This document shows positions 34,647 through 43,600 of a stretch of 64,000 nucleotides of DNA, piece after piece; positions within the stretch are counted from its first letter, which is position 1; every line of letters begins with the position of its first letter. The notes below the pieces were generated by a model that was not told the DNA's origin, did no database searches, and was given only the letters and a program-made list of their open reading frames with translations. This DNA is from CALDTK01 sp965215215. GTDB lineage: Bacteria; Bacteroidota; Bacteroidia; Chitinophagales; Saprospiraceae. The position numbers were made by a program, and so were the translations under genes. The stretch lies in contig OZ244043.1 in assembly GCA_965215215.1 (NCBI GenBank), positions 1,860,001 through 1,924,000 on the forward strand. The letters are read 5' to 3'.

Positions 34647-36323
34647 CTAGCGACTCTCCCCCTTCCCGGCGGAAAGTATGCGGGTGATGACGACCTCCAC
34701 GCGGCGGTTCCGCTCACGCCCTTGCTGGGTGCTGTTGTCGGCCACCGGTTTGCGGGCGCCGATGCCGGCAGCCTGTACGCGCTGGCCTTCGATACCGTTG
34801 TCCACGAGGTAGGCGCGGATGGCCTCGGCGCGCTCGCGACTGAGCTTGTCGAGGGCTTTTTGCGGACCTTGGTTGTCGGTGTGCCCCTCGATGCGGACGT
34901 AGATGTTCGGGTACTTCTCGAGTACGTCGCGCAGGCGGACGAGCTCGGGCTCGGACTCCTCCTTGATCTCGGCGAGGCTCTGCTCGAAGAAGATCGGATC
35001 CAGCGTAATGGTACCGCCCTTCTCCTGGGGGTCGAGCAGGATCTCGACCCGGTAGTCGTCGAGGTAGCTCTGGCTGCGCAGGCTCAGGTGCTCCACGTGC
35101 CCGATGTACCCCTCCCTGTCGGCCGACACCACCAAATCGTGCAGGCTGGTGAGGCGGTACTCGAAGCGCCCGTCGGTCGTCTGCACGGAGGTATCGAGGT
35201 TGTTGGAGTTGACGGGATGGATGACGACCTCGGCGTCGAGCGGCTCACCGGTGCGCGCGTGGCGCACGCTGCCCACGATGCGAATGTCGAGGGGTTTGGG
35301 CTTCTGCACGCGCACGCGGAAGATGTCGGAGGAGCCGTCGCGCTTGCTCGAGAAGTAAAGGTAGCCGGTGGCTTCGTTGAAGTAGGGCTTCGAGTCGTCG
35401 CTGTCGCTCGTGATCGGGTCTTTGAAACGACGTACCGCGCCCCAGTTCTTCCACGTGTCGTCGAGTCGGCGACTGAAGTAGATGTCGCTGCCGCCGTGGC
35501 CCCACCGGTCGCTCGAGAAGTAGAGCGTGCGCTTGTCCTCGGAGAGGCTCGGGGTGGTCTCGCGGTTGGTGGTGTTGATCTCGCCGCCGAGATTTACCGG
35601 AGTGCTCCAGTGGGTGGAGTCGATGCGCTTGCTGATGTAGAGGTCGTTGCTGCCGTAGCCCCCGTCGCGCTCGAGGGAGAGGATCATCACTTCGGCGTCG
35701 GAGCTGAGCGTGAGGCCGACGTCGCTCGACTGGTTGTAGTAGCCGTCGATCTCGATGGGTTGCGGCCAGCTCCAGGAGTCGTCCGCGCGCCGGTAGGCGT
35801 GCGAGAAGCCGGGGCGCATCCCGCCGGCTTCCGGGAATTGGTTCATGACCACGAAGTGCCCCGGCTCGGGTAGCGCGGCGGCGAGCGAGTTGGGCAGGGC
35901 GTTGTTGAGGGGCGTATCGGGGTGTTGCACCCGCAGGAACGTGCCGGCCTCGTCGAGCTCGGCCACCCACACGTCCTGGTTGTAGCCCGAGGTCCACGCC
36001 TCCTCCTCGGCGCCGAGCGCGCTCCCGAGCTGCGCGTACACCTCGCCGAGCAGGTCGAGGTAGTCGCCCTCGTTGAGGGAGTCGGCGGCGTCGGTGCCGT
36101 TGAAGGTGAGGTTGCGGTTGAAATCGGGCGCCCCGGTACGCACGAAGTACAGCTCCCGCCCGTCGCGGCTTACCACCGGACTGATCTCGTCGTACTCCGC
36201 CGTGTTGACGCCCTCCGGCATCTTCTCCACTTCCAGTTCGGGCTGCTGGGCGAGCGTCTCCTGGCGGCCGGCGACCAGGAGTGAGCAAACGAGCAGCAAG
36301 TAGGTGGAGTAGTAGTGTTTCAT
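34647..36323 (-). CDS. OmpA-family outer-membrane protein with PD40-like repeats
   Basis: 558 residues from the ATG at 36323 (signal peptide MKHYYSTYLLLVCSLLVAG). N-terminal half: WD40-like PD40 strands (ISPVVSRDGRELYFVRTG, VGLTLSSDAEVMILSLERDG, TPSLSEDKRTLYFSSDRWGH, KPYFNEATGYLYFSSKRDGS). Then a carboxypeptidase-regulatory-like module (IVGSVRHARTGEPLDAEVVI). The C-terminal OmpA peptidoglycan-binding domain is intact (VRIEGHTDNQGPQKALDKLS, RVQAAGIGARKPVADN, RNRRVEVVI). This architecture is common in Bacteroidota and includes relatives of PorE of the T9SS. Role: anchor between outer membrane and cell wall. Confidence 0.88.
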   Translation of the reverse strand: MKHYYSTYLLLVCSLLVAGRQETLAQQPELEVEKMPEGVNTAEYDEISPVVSRDGRELYFVRTGAPDFNRNLTFNGTDAADSLNEGDYLDLLGEVYAQLGSALGAEEEAWTSGYNQDVWVAELDEAGTFLRVQHPDTPLNNALPNSLAAALPEPGHFVVMNQFPEAGGMRPGFSHAYRRADDSWSWPQPIEIDGYYNQSSDVGLTLSSDAEVMILSLERDGGYGSNDLYISKRIDSTHWSTPVNLGGEINTTNRETTPSLSEDKRTLYFSSDRWGHGGSDIYFSRRLDDTWKNWGAVRRFKDPITSDSDDSKPYFNEATGYLYFSSKRDGSSDIFRVRVQKPKPLDIRIVGSVRHARTGEPLDAEVVIHPVNSNNLDTSVQTTDGRFEYRLTSLHDLVVSADREGYIGHVEHLSLRSQSYLDDYRVEILLDPQEKGGTITLDPIFFEQSLAEIKEESEPELVRLRDVLEKYPNIYVRIEGHTDNQGPQKALDKLSRERAEAIRAYLVDNGIEGQRVQAAGIGARKPVADNSTQQGRERNRRVEVVITRILSAGKGESR

Positions 36324-36418
36324 ACGGTCGACAGCGGGCACGAAGCTACCGGTTTCGGGTAGACGGTTTGGGCGGCTGGCCGTCGAACTCCATCGGATAC
36401 CGAGCGATTGGTAGGGGT

Positions 36419-36862
36419 ATGGACCCACACCCCTTCGACGGCGTCGACCTGCGTGCCCACCCGGAGTGTTACGAGATCGGGCGCGGCGAGTTCGGACTTT
36501 TTCACGCCGAGCCGTACCGATCGGAGTTGCTTCCGCACTGGGCGTTTCGCACGCCCACGATCGCCGCGGAGAGCATCGAGCGATTGCGCCGCCGGTACGA
36601 GCGCTACCGCACCGAGGGCGATTTCGTCGGCATGGACGTAGCGCGTAAATACATACAGATGGGGTGGACGCGGGCGCGCCGCTACGCCAGACACCCGGGC
36701 GGCCGCAAGTACGCCCCGGACGGCTCGGAGCTACCGCTCGGCGAAGAAGACCCCGAGAAAGCCGAGAGCGCGCGGCTGTTCAAAATCGCCCTCGACGAAG
36801 TCCGGGCCGACCCCGTGTACCGAGCCGCCAAGGAGGCCTTTCGGCAAAACAAAAGCCGCTAA
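36419..36862 (+). CDS. DUF4385-like protein
   Basis: 147 residues. The pattern Y-E-I-G-R-G-E-F-G-L-F, LLPHWAFRTPTIAAESIERL, GDFVGMDVARKYIQMGWTRA, ARHPGGRKY and DPEKAESARLFKIALDEVRA matches the small DUF4385 family, whose function is unknown. The ATG at 36419 is chosen because the family begins near FDGVDLRAHPECYEIGRGEF. The stop codon lies inside a terminator hairpin, and tRNA-Asp follows on the other strand. Confidence 0.75.
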   Translation: MDPHPFDGVDLRAHPECYEIGRGEFGLFHAEPYRSELLPHWAFRTPTIAAESIERLRRRYERYRTEGDFVGMDVARKYIQMGWTRARRYARHPGGRKYAPDGSELPLGEEDPEKAESARLFKIALDEVRADPVYRAAKEAFRQNKSR

Positions 36863-36883
36863 CTCACGGAGAGTTAACGGCTT
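36853..36883. terminator. Bidirectional-type hairpin between the DUF4385 gene and tRNA-Asp
   Basis: Stem AAGCCGYTAACTC paired across ACGGA, with one G-T pair; it overlaps the DUF4385 stop codon. It also lies 13 bp beyond the 3' end of the tRNA gene on the minus strand, so it could serve both. Confidence 0.65.
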
Positions 36884-36895
36884 AAGGCTTCTTAG

Positions 36896-36969
36896 CGGAC
36901 TGGACGGGACTCGAACCCGCGACCTCCGGCGTGACAGGCCGGCATTCTAACCAGCTGAACTACCAATCC
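36896..36969 (-). tRNA. tRNA-Asp (anticodon GTC)
   Basis: 74-nt cloverleaf on the minus strand. Acceptor GGATTGG pairs with CCAGTCC (one G-T), D-arm GTTCAGCTGGTTAGAAT, anticodon loop CCTGTCACG with GTC at 36935-36933, and T-loop GGTTCGAGTCC. The discriminator base is G. CCA is not encoded (the sequence continues CTAAG), so it must be added after transcription. Confidence 0.95.
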
Positions 36970-37117
36970 GGCTTGGGGAAGCGGACGCAAATGTAAGCGT
37001 GGGGGTCGTACCTCGGGAGTGTCCGCGCAAATTTTTCAAATTTGCCCGCCGGAACCCTACCGTGCGGCCGCGGGTTTGCCGAAAGCCGCACCATCCTCCC
37101 CCCCCCCCGCAGCGCCT

Positions 37118-38998
37118 ATGCTCGAACTCGCCAGCGTCATCGTCCTCGGTATCCTCGCCCAGTGGCTCTCCTGGCGGCTCCGCGTCCCGGCTATCCTCCC
37201 GCTGATCCTCACCGGACTCGCCGTCGGACCTTTCAGCGGCTACCTCACGGCGAGCGGCGAGCCCTGGATCCGACCGATCGCCGACTACGCCGACGACGGG
37301 CACGTGGTCGGGCTCTTCGCCGGGCAGAACCTCTTTTACTTCGTGTCGCTGTCCATCGGGATCATCCTCTTCGAGGGGGGCCTCACGCTGCGCTTACGCG
37401 AAATCCGTGGGGTCGGTCCGGCCATCGTCAAGCTCCTCACCCTCGGCACGGCCATCACCTTTGCCGGAGGCGGGCTGCTGGCCTACTTCATCATGGGCCT
37501 CAACGGGCAGATCAGTTTTCTGTTCGCGAGTCTCGTGGTGGTAACCGGCCCCACGGTTATCGGCCCGATCCTCCAGAACGTACCCCTGGCCCGCAAGGTG
37601 TCGACCGTGCTCAAGTGGGAAGGAATCCTCATCGACCCCATCGGCGCACTGGTCGCCGTGCTCACGTTCGAGTTCTTGCTCTCCGGGCTGGCCGGCGGGA
37701 TGGACGGCCACCAGGCGGCCTTCGGCTGGGGGGCACTCCTTACCTTCTTCGAGATCCTCGCGGTGGGGTTGAGCTTCGGGTCGGCCGCGGCGTACGGGCT
37801 CTACCAGCTCATCAAACGCGAGCTCGTGCCGCACTACCTGCTCAACGTGTTCGTGCTGGCGCTCGTGCTGATGGTGTTCACGCTCTCCGACATGATGGTG
37901 CACGAGTCGGGCCTGCTCACCGTGGTGGTCATGGGCATGGTGCTCGGCAACCTCGACGTACCGCGCATTCAGGACATCGCGAGTTTCAAGGAGTCGATCA
38001 CCGTCCTGCTGATCTCGGTGCTCTTCATCTTACTCGCGGCCAACATCCAGTTGGAGCAGCTGGAGCTCCTGCTCGACTGGCGCTGCGCCCTGCTGTTCGT
38101 CGGACTCATCGCCTTGCGGCAAATCTCCGTGTTCGCGAGCACGGGCGGCTCGGAGCTCTCGACGCGGGAGAAAGCATACGTCGGGTGGCTCGGCCCGCGC
38201 GGCATCGTGGCGGCCGGTATCGCCTCGGTGTTCGGGTTGCGGCTCACCGACATTGGCTACCCGGGGGCGGAGTACATCGTGCCCCTCGTGTTCATGGTGG
38301 TCCTGGGCACCGTGCTGCTTACCGCCACCACGGCCAAGCCGCTCGCCCGTGGGCTCGGGGTGATGCTCGACGACAGCAACGGCACCTTGATCGTGGGCGC
38401 CAACGCGGCGGCGCGCCTCATCGCGAAGTACCTCCAGTCGGAGGGTAGGCGCGTGGTGCTCGTGGATGCGTCGAGCGAAAACGTGCGGGCCGCCGGGCGC
38501 GAGGGCCTGGAGGCCAGCGAGGTCAACATCTACAACGACGTGCTCGAGGAGCGCATCGAGCTGTCGGACGTGGGTCAGCTCTACGCGATGACGGCCAGTC
38601 CGCAGGTGAATCGTTTTGCCGTAAGGCGGTACCGCAGGCTCTTCGGCGAGCACGGGGCGGTGCGTTTGATGACCCCGAACGAGCTGCGGCTCGACCCCGC
38701 CGACCTGCCCGAGGAGGCGATGCTGAGCTACCGGGACGACTACCTCAACATGAACGAGGCCGTGCGGGACTACCCGGAGCTGCACGAGCTCGAGGTCCAC
38801 TCGCTGCGCGAGCTGCGGGGGGCGCTACAGGTGTTGGAGCGGACCGCGAAGAGCGTCCCGATCTTCTTCCGGCCGCGGGAGGGGGTGGTGCGTTTGTTGC
38901 CGGCCAAGATCGAGGAGTTGCAGGTGGGGGAGCAGTCAAAGTTGATTTACCTGGGGAAGGCGGTGGCTTTGGTGGAGACGGCGGGGGTGAGTGTTTGA
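37118..38998 (+). CDS. CPA1-family cation:proton antiporter with C-terminal TrkA-N/RCK-like domain
   Basis: 626 residues from the ATG at 37118 (MLELASVIVLGILAQWLSWR). About 12 helices, residues 1-400, in the NhaP/CPA1 style: AILPLILTGLAVGPFSGYL, IGIILFEGGLTLRL, ASLVVVTGPTVIGPIL, WEGILIDPIGALVAVLTFEF (the acidic transport residue is in this block), SGLLTVVVMGMVLGNLD and GPRGIVAAGIASVF. A cytoplasmic Rossmann domain follows (GTLIVGANAAARLIAKYLQS, RVVLVDASSENVRAA, LYAMTASPQVNRFAVR) that would bind NAD or another nucleotide and gate transport. The role is Na+(or K+)/H+ exchange. Confidence 0.9.
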   Translation: MLELASVIVLGILAQWLSWRLRVPAILPLILTGLAVGPFSGYLTASGEPWIRPIADYADDGHVVGLFAGQNLFYFVSLSIGIILFEGGLTLRLREIRGVGPAIVKLLTLGTAITFAGGGLLAYFIMGLNGQISFLFASLVVVTGPTVIGPILQNVPLARKVSTVLKWEGILIDPIGALVAVLTFEFLLSGLAGGMDGHQAAFGWGALLTFFEILAVGLSFGSAAAYGLYQLIKRELVPHYLLNVFVLALVLMVFTLSDMMVHESGLLTVVVMGMVLGNLDVPRIQDIASFKESITVLLISVLFILLAANIQLEQLELLLDWRCALLFVGLIALRQISVFASTGGSELSTREKAYVGWLGPRGIVAAGIASVFGLRLTDIGYPGAEYIVPLVFMVVLGTVLLTATTAKPLARGLGVMLDDSNGTLIVGANAAARLIAKYLQSEGRRVVLVDASSENVRAAGREGLEASEVNIYNDVLEERIELSDVGQLYAMTASPQVNRFAVRRYRRLFGEHGAVRLMTPNELRLDPADLPEEAMLSYRDDYLNMNEAVRDYPELHELEVHSLRELRGALQVLERTAKSVPIFFRPREGVVRLLPAKIEELQVGEQSKLIYLGKAVALVETAGVSV

Positions 38999-39215
38999 GC
39001 TCTGCGGTAGGCTTTAGTTTGTTTTTGGGCGGGCCTTAATTACTTGACTAACCACGTTCGTGGTCAAGCTTTATTAAAAGCTATAACAAGTTGCTTAAAA
39101 TATTTATTGTGATACTTGGGAAGCGTTTTTAGGCCTCCAAACGCTTTACTTCTAGCTTGCTCCACTTAGTTTGCCATCGTAGCGCCAAATTCGTCTCACT
39201 TCCCAGTCTTCCTCC

Positions 39216-40524
39216 ATGCCCTTCCGAAGCCCTCTGGTTGTGTTGGCCATCGCCGGCCTAGCTCCTGTCTGTTCTCTCTGCGCGCAGGACTCCGTTGGCC
39301 TCGCGAGGATTACGCAAACCGTCGAGTACGAGCGATACCTGATCGCTCAGGATGAGGCTGCGGGGAGTAACGCGGTTCGTGCGACGGCCTACCACGAGGC
39401 TGGATCCCCTACCGGGAAATCGAGTCAGCGCAAGGTTACGCCCGTTCGGGATACCGTCGCGGTACGGCTTTCCGTCGTTGATGCAAGCGCCGAACCCCTT
39501 CAAGCAGCTGACTACGAGCGACTCGTCGAGCAGTTGAACGCGACGTTCGATTTTAGCGAGCTCGAGCAGGAGCTCGAGCGGATCGAGTTTTGCGTTGCGG
39601 AAGTAAGTAGGGCCACGTCGGTGCACCGGTTCGCTGCGGCGAAAGAGTCGGAGGTGTTGGCTAGCTCACCGTCTAAGCAGCACGATTTTCTCACTCGTGA
39701 TAGTCTCGCTTACGAAAAGGCCTTTCGTTCTGTTGGCGAATTGACCGACGGTCGAGTTCCGAGTGGTGAGGCCATCCCGATCTACATCGTGGACGCGACC
39801 GATGCCGTGCTCGGCTTTGCGTCGACCGTGCCACACGCCGCGACGACGGACGTGGTGGTCGTCGCGCGTCAGCTCATCGACGGTACGCTACCGAACCGGA
39901 GTGAGGGGCGGACGGTCGCGCATCTCGTCGCCAACTACCTGGGGCTAAAACCACTGTGGTACGACGAGACGGACGCTGGCGACCTGATCGATGATACGCC
40001 TTGCCACAATGCAGCAAACTACGGTAAGTACGAGGGAACGATCCACTTTTCTCTCTGCGCAGGAATGCCGCGAGAGTCCATCGACAATATCATGGACAAC
40101 ACCGACGAGGAGATCCGCTCATCGTGGACAGCTGGACGTTCTAGCCCGTTGGCTTGGCGATAAAGATCTACGTGGTGGGCTCGTATCGAAGCCGTGTGGG
40201 GATAGTGAGTTAGGTGCACGCAGTGAGGTAGATAGCGTAGTACTAGAGGAACTGCAAAACTTTGCAGTCCACCCAAATCCAACGCAGGAGGAATTAACAG
40301 TAACGTTCGAGCTTTTAGAAAACAAGGAGAATAGAATCTCCAATCATACAAGCGTGCTTGTAGTAACGGATTTCTTCGGGCGAGTCGTTGGCGATCCTAT
40401 CGAATTGACTGAAGCCAACGGCGAAATCGCCATCGATGTCTCCGACTATCAGGGTGGGAAATACGTCGTTCAGCTGATTACTCCCGAAGGTTTGGTCGGC
40501 ACTAAATCGTTCGTAAAACTTTAG
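39216..40524 (+). pseudogene. Frameshifted, active-site-less pappalysin (M43)-like secreted protein with T9SS sorting domain
   Basis: Signal peptide MPFRSPLVVLAIAGLAPVCS, then a body with the layout of M43 metalloproteases: IYIVDATDAVLGFASTVP, VVVVARQLIDG, the active-site helix, DDTPCHNAANYGKY, SIDNIMDNTDEE. The expected HExGHxxGL is replaced by AHLVANYLGL (His236, Leu237, Asn240), so zinc binding and catalysis should be lost. At about 40,120-40,128 the frame changes by one base; the other frame continues GQLDVLARWLGDKDLRGGLV and ends in a T9SS sorting domain (FAVHPNPTQEELTVTFELLE ... GGKYVVQLITPEG). The product as it stands would stop at 40,163 without the export signal. Confidence 0.75.
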
Positions 40525-40600
40525 GGAATAGTTAATCACTTCCTTTCTGACGTCAGCTAGTATTTAACAGTCTATTAGGTGTTTTATTGTAATAACTACT

Positions 40601-43600
40601 ATGATCCTCAACATATTCTTTCGTAAAGCACTTATTTTAACCGCCGTACTATATCTGTTTAGTACTGATTCGGCAATGAGTCAAGACGGCGGGGGAATTG
40701 AACCTCAGGGGGCTGCAGGAAGCGCCGCGGCAATCGCACAAAATGCAAATGTCGATCCAGCTACTGGCACGGTTTCGTACACGGTTCCACTGGTAAATAT
40801 TTCGGATGGGCCACTCTCCATTACTGTGCAGGCAAATTACTCTTCGCAAGGTAATATCCTACAAGACGCAGGGGGTGTAATTGGTTACGGTTGGCACATG
40901 AGTACGGGCGGAGTAGTAACGAGAGAGATACGCGGTATGCCGGACGATGCTCTGGGAGCGTGGCTCGATCAAAGATTTGATCCAGATGACAAAAGCGATG
41001 TCGCGAATGCTTTAAGGAATGAAAAAGATTCAGAACCTGATTTATTTACGTTTCAAGCCGGAGGCCATACCGGGAAATTTTTTATTGATAAGTACGACAA
41101 AAGACAGGTAAAGCAGGTCCCACAATCGGATTGCAAGATAACGATTACGTGGAATGACGACGCACCTGGCGTCCTTTCTTCTTTTGCCGGATTCGAGATC
41201 GTTACGCCGGAAGGAACCACCTATCGATTCGGTGGGATCGTCGATTTGGGGGCCGGTAAAGTTCAGCTGTCGGATATGCGGTACGGGGTTCCGGGGACAA
41301 CTTGGAATAACTCGGAAACGGTAGCAGATAAGCGCTTAGATGACGCTTTCCCGGCTAGTTTTTATTTGAGGGAGATTGAAGACCATATCGGCAATAAAAT
41401 TAGGTATAAGTACGCCCCCAGACACTACAACACACGAGGGTATACATCTGCTTTCGCGAGCTATAGGACTCGGGAAAGTAAACTGTGTATGGACCCGAGA
41501 GAGCCGGATTGCCGTCCGGACGACGAATTACAACCGGCTAACATGTTCTCGCTAGAGCTACTCGAGATCCGGGGTACGGATGAGATCGTAACGCTGGAGT
41601 GGGAGGACTACGAGAGTTCGCTGAACCAACGGCTGTTACGAAAGATATCGAAGAACGAAGGCGAGTTCGGCGCGAACGTTTTGTTTGAGTACGATTCGTT
41701 CGTATCGGATGAGAGAAACTCGGAGTTGATCTACGCTCCGGCGAATCCTATGCAAACGCGGAAGCCCGCCCTCACACGGATCGTACCGTGTGGCAAAGAA
41801 CCGATCAAAGGGCGATACGATCAGTACCCACCTCACTATTCGTTTACCTACAATTCGCTCACTGGTCATCCGTATGCGTACATCGGATATAAGGACGAGG
41901 GTAACGGTGGCATAGGGCGGGTGCGTTACGATTACACCGATTACATGGGCTTTGCCGCAGATGCTAACACCTGGTTTGGTTTGCCGGAAGTATTTGTCGG
42001 TGCTAAGATGTACGGGAGGGGTGATCGCGACCCCGTCCACGAGATTTCGGAGAGGACTCTTCTAAAGGCAGTGCGGTTGCCTGCGGGTGGGGAGATCGCG
42101 TTGGAATATGAGCCACACGATTACGTGACTTACCTCTCGAGGTTCGCAAGTCAAACTTTTTCGTGTTATCCCGACGCTTGTGGTCCTTCAAATTGGGAAC
42201 CCTTCGAAGCAACCGAAAGTACTCTGTCAGATGCGAGTTTAAAGATCTACTCTAATTCGGAATCCGTTGCCGGGGTAATCCAACTCGCGGTACGTAAGGC
42301 CGGTTCTACTACCGGTCCACCGCCCGCGAGCTTTAATACGAGTGCGAGCGAATCCGATGCCCCGCCAACCGATTTAGGACGTTGGCTGCGCAACTATTTT
42401 GGTGAAAGTTTTACTTACGGTAATTACGAGTTTCAGGTATCGGGATTCCCCGTCAATGGTGGATCACCGGGGAAGGGTGGGGCCGCCACGTTCAGCGGCA
42501 CGGTCAGAATGACGTTCACCTCGTTTTCGGGAAACGAAAAAGCTCCGGGTTCGCGTGTCGCCGCGATCACTACCTCCGATGGTCTGTCGGATCCACTCCG
42601 GGTTTCGTACGACTATACCCAACCAAATTCCGGCACCGGTGAGAGTTCCGGAGTGGTTATGGCGATCCCGAACTACGTGGACCGAGGAGAGAGCTTCGCG
42701 CGGGTATCGAACGTCAGTCCGATGAACCTGAGGTTTTACAGTGGATCTCAGATCCAGTACAAGGAGATCGCGACCGTAACACCCGGGCGCGGACGCGTCG
42801 CGAGGTCGTTTGCGTTCGATGGTGAGGTATACGGTCAGGTAGACTCGCGAACGAACGCATCGCGGCCCACGATTTACAACCGTTTCGACGGTACGCTCAC
42901 GAGGGAGGCCCACTTTGCCGAGGGAGCGGACACGCCGTATTCGGAAACCGAATACGACTACGATGATGGATATGCGTCGAGCTTCTACGATACCGAGGGA
43001 TACACCGTTACAACCGGATACTTCGGCGACCCTATCGTGCGGAAACAGCAGATCGCGCGCTCGATTCCTCCGCGGGTTGCTCGCGTGGAGTCCGTAGTCG
43101 ACGGTCGAGCGACGAGCACGGAGATCGAATACGCGGAGGGGTTATTCGGTCCTTACACTTCCGTAGCCACGAGCGAGCTACCGGATGGGACTACTAAACG
43201 AATACTGTATCAGTACACGAACGATTACGACGAAGGTGGATCTGGTGAGATTACTGAGGCGCTGGTCGAAAGGAATATCGTCGGCATCCCGTACAAGACC
43301 TCAACCTATAAAAGTGGTGAGCTATTAGGCGTCGAGCTAACGGAATTTAGTAACTTTAACCTTTCGACCGGAAATCCGGTCGAAAGCGCTGGCTCACAAG
43401 GGACAGCTGTTCTGCCGATTCGTAGTCTGCTTTCCTCGAGCGAGACATCAGCCGACGACTACTCAAGCGTTACCGGTCGAGCGGCAACCCGGGTGATGTA
43501 TGAGGTTGAGCGTATTGATTCCAAAGGTCGGCCGATCCGAACCCGATCATTCGGAGCTAACCTCCCCACCGACCGCGTCTTCAAGTCGGATCTCCTCGAG

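Noticed and set aside
34608..35873. 421-codon plus-strand frame across the OmpA-family gene
   Set aside because: Shadow of the minus-strand gene; no leader, no domain, and codon bias opposite to the neighbours.
36896..36969. tRNA-Asp as an attachment site for the following accessory region
   Set aside because: No direct repeat of the tRNA 3' end is seen downstream in the window and no integrase gene is present; the accessory genes begin only 2 kb later, after a housekeeping antiporter.
39042..39067. Hairpin after the antiporter gene (TTGAC ... CCACG-TT-CGTGG-TCAA) as a terminator
   Set aside because: The stem needs a four-base bulge and has no T-run, so I did not list it.
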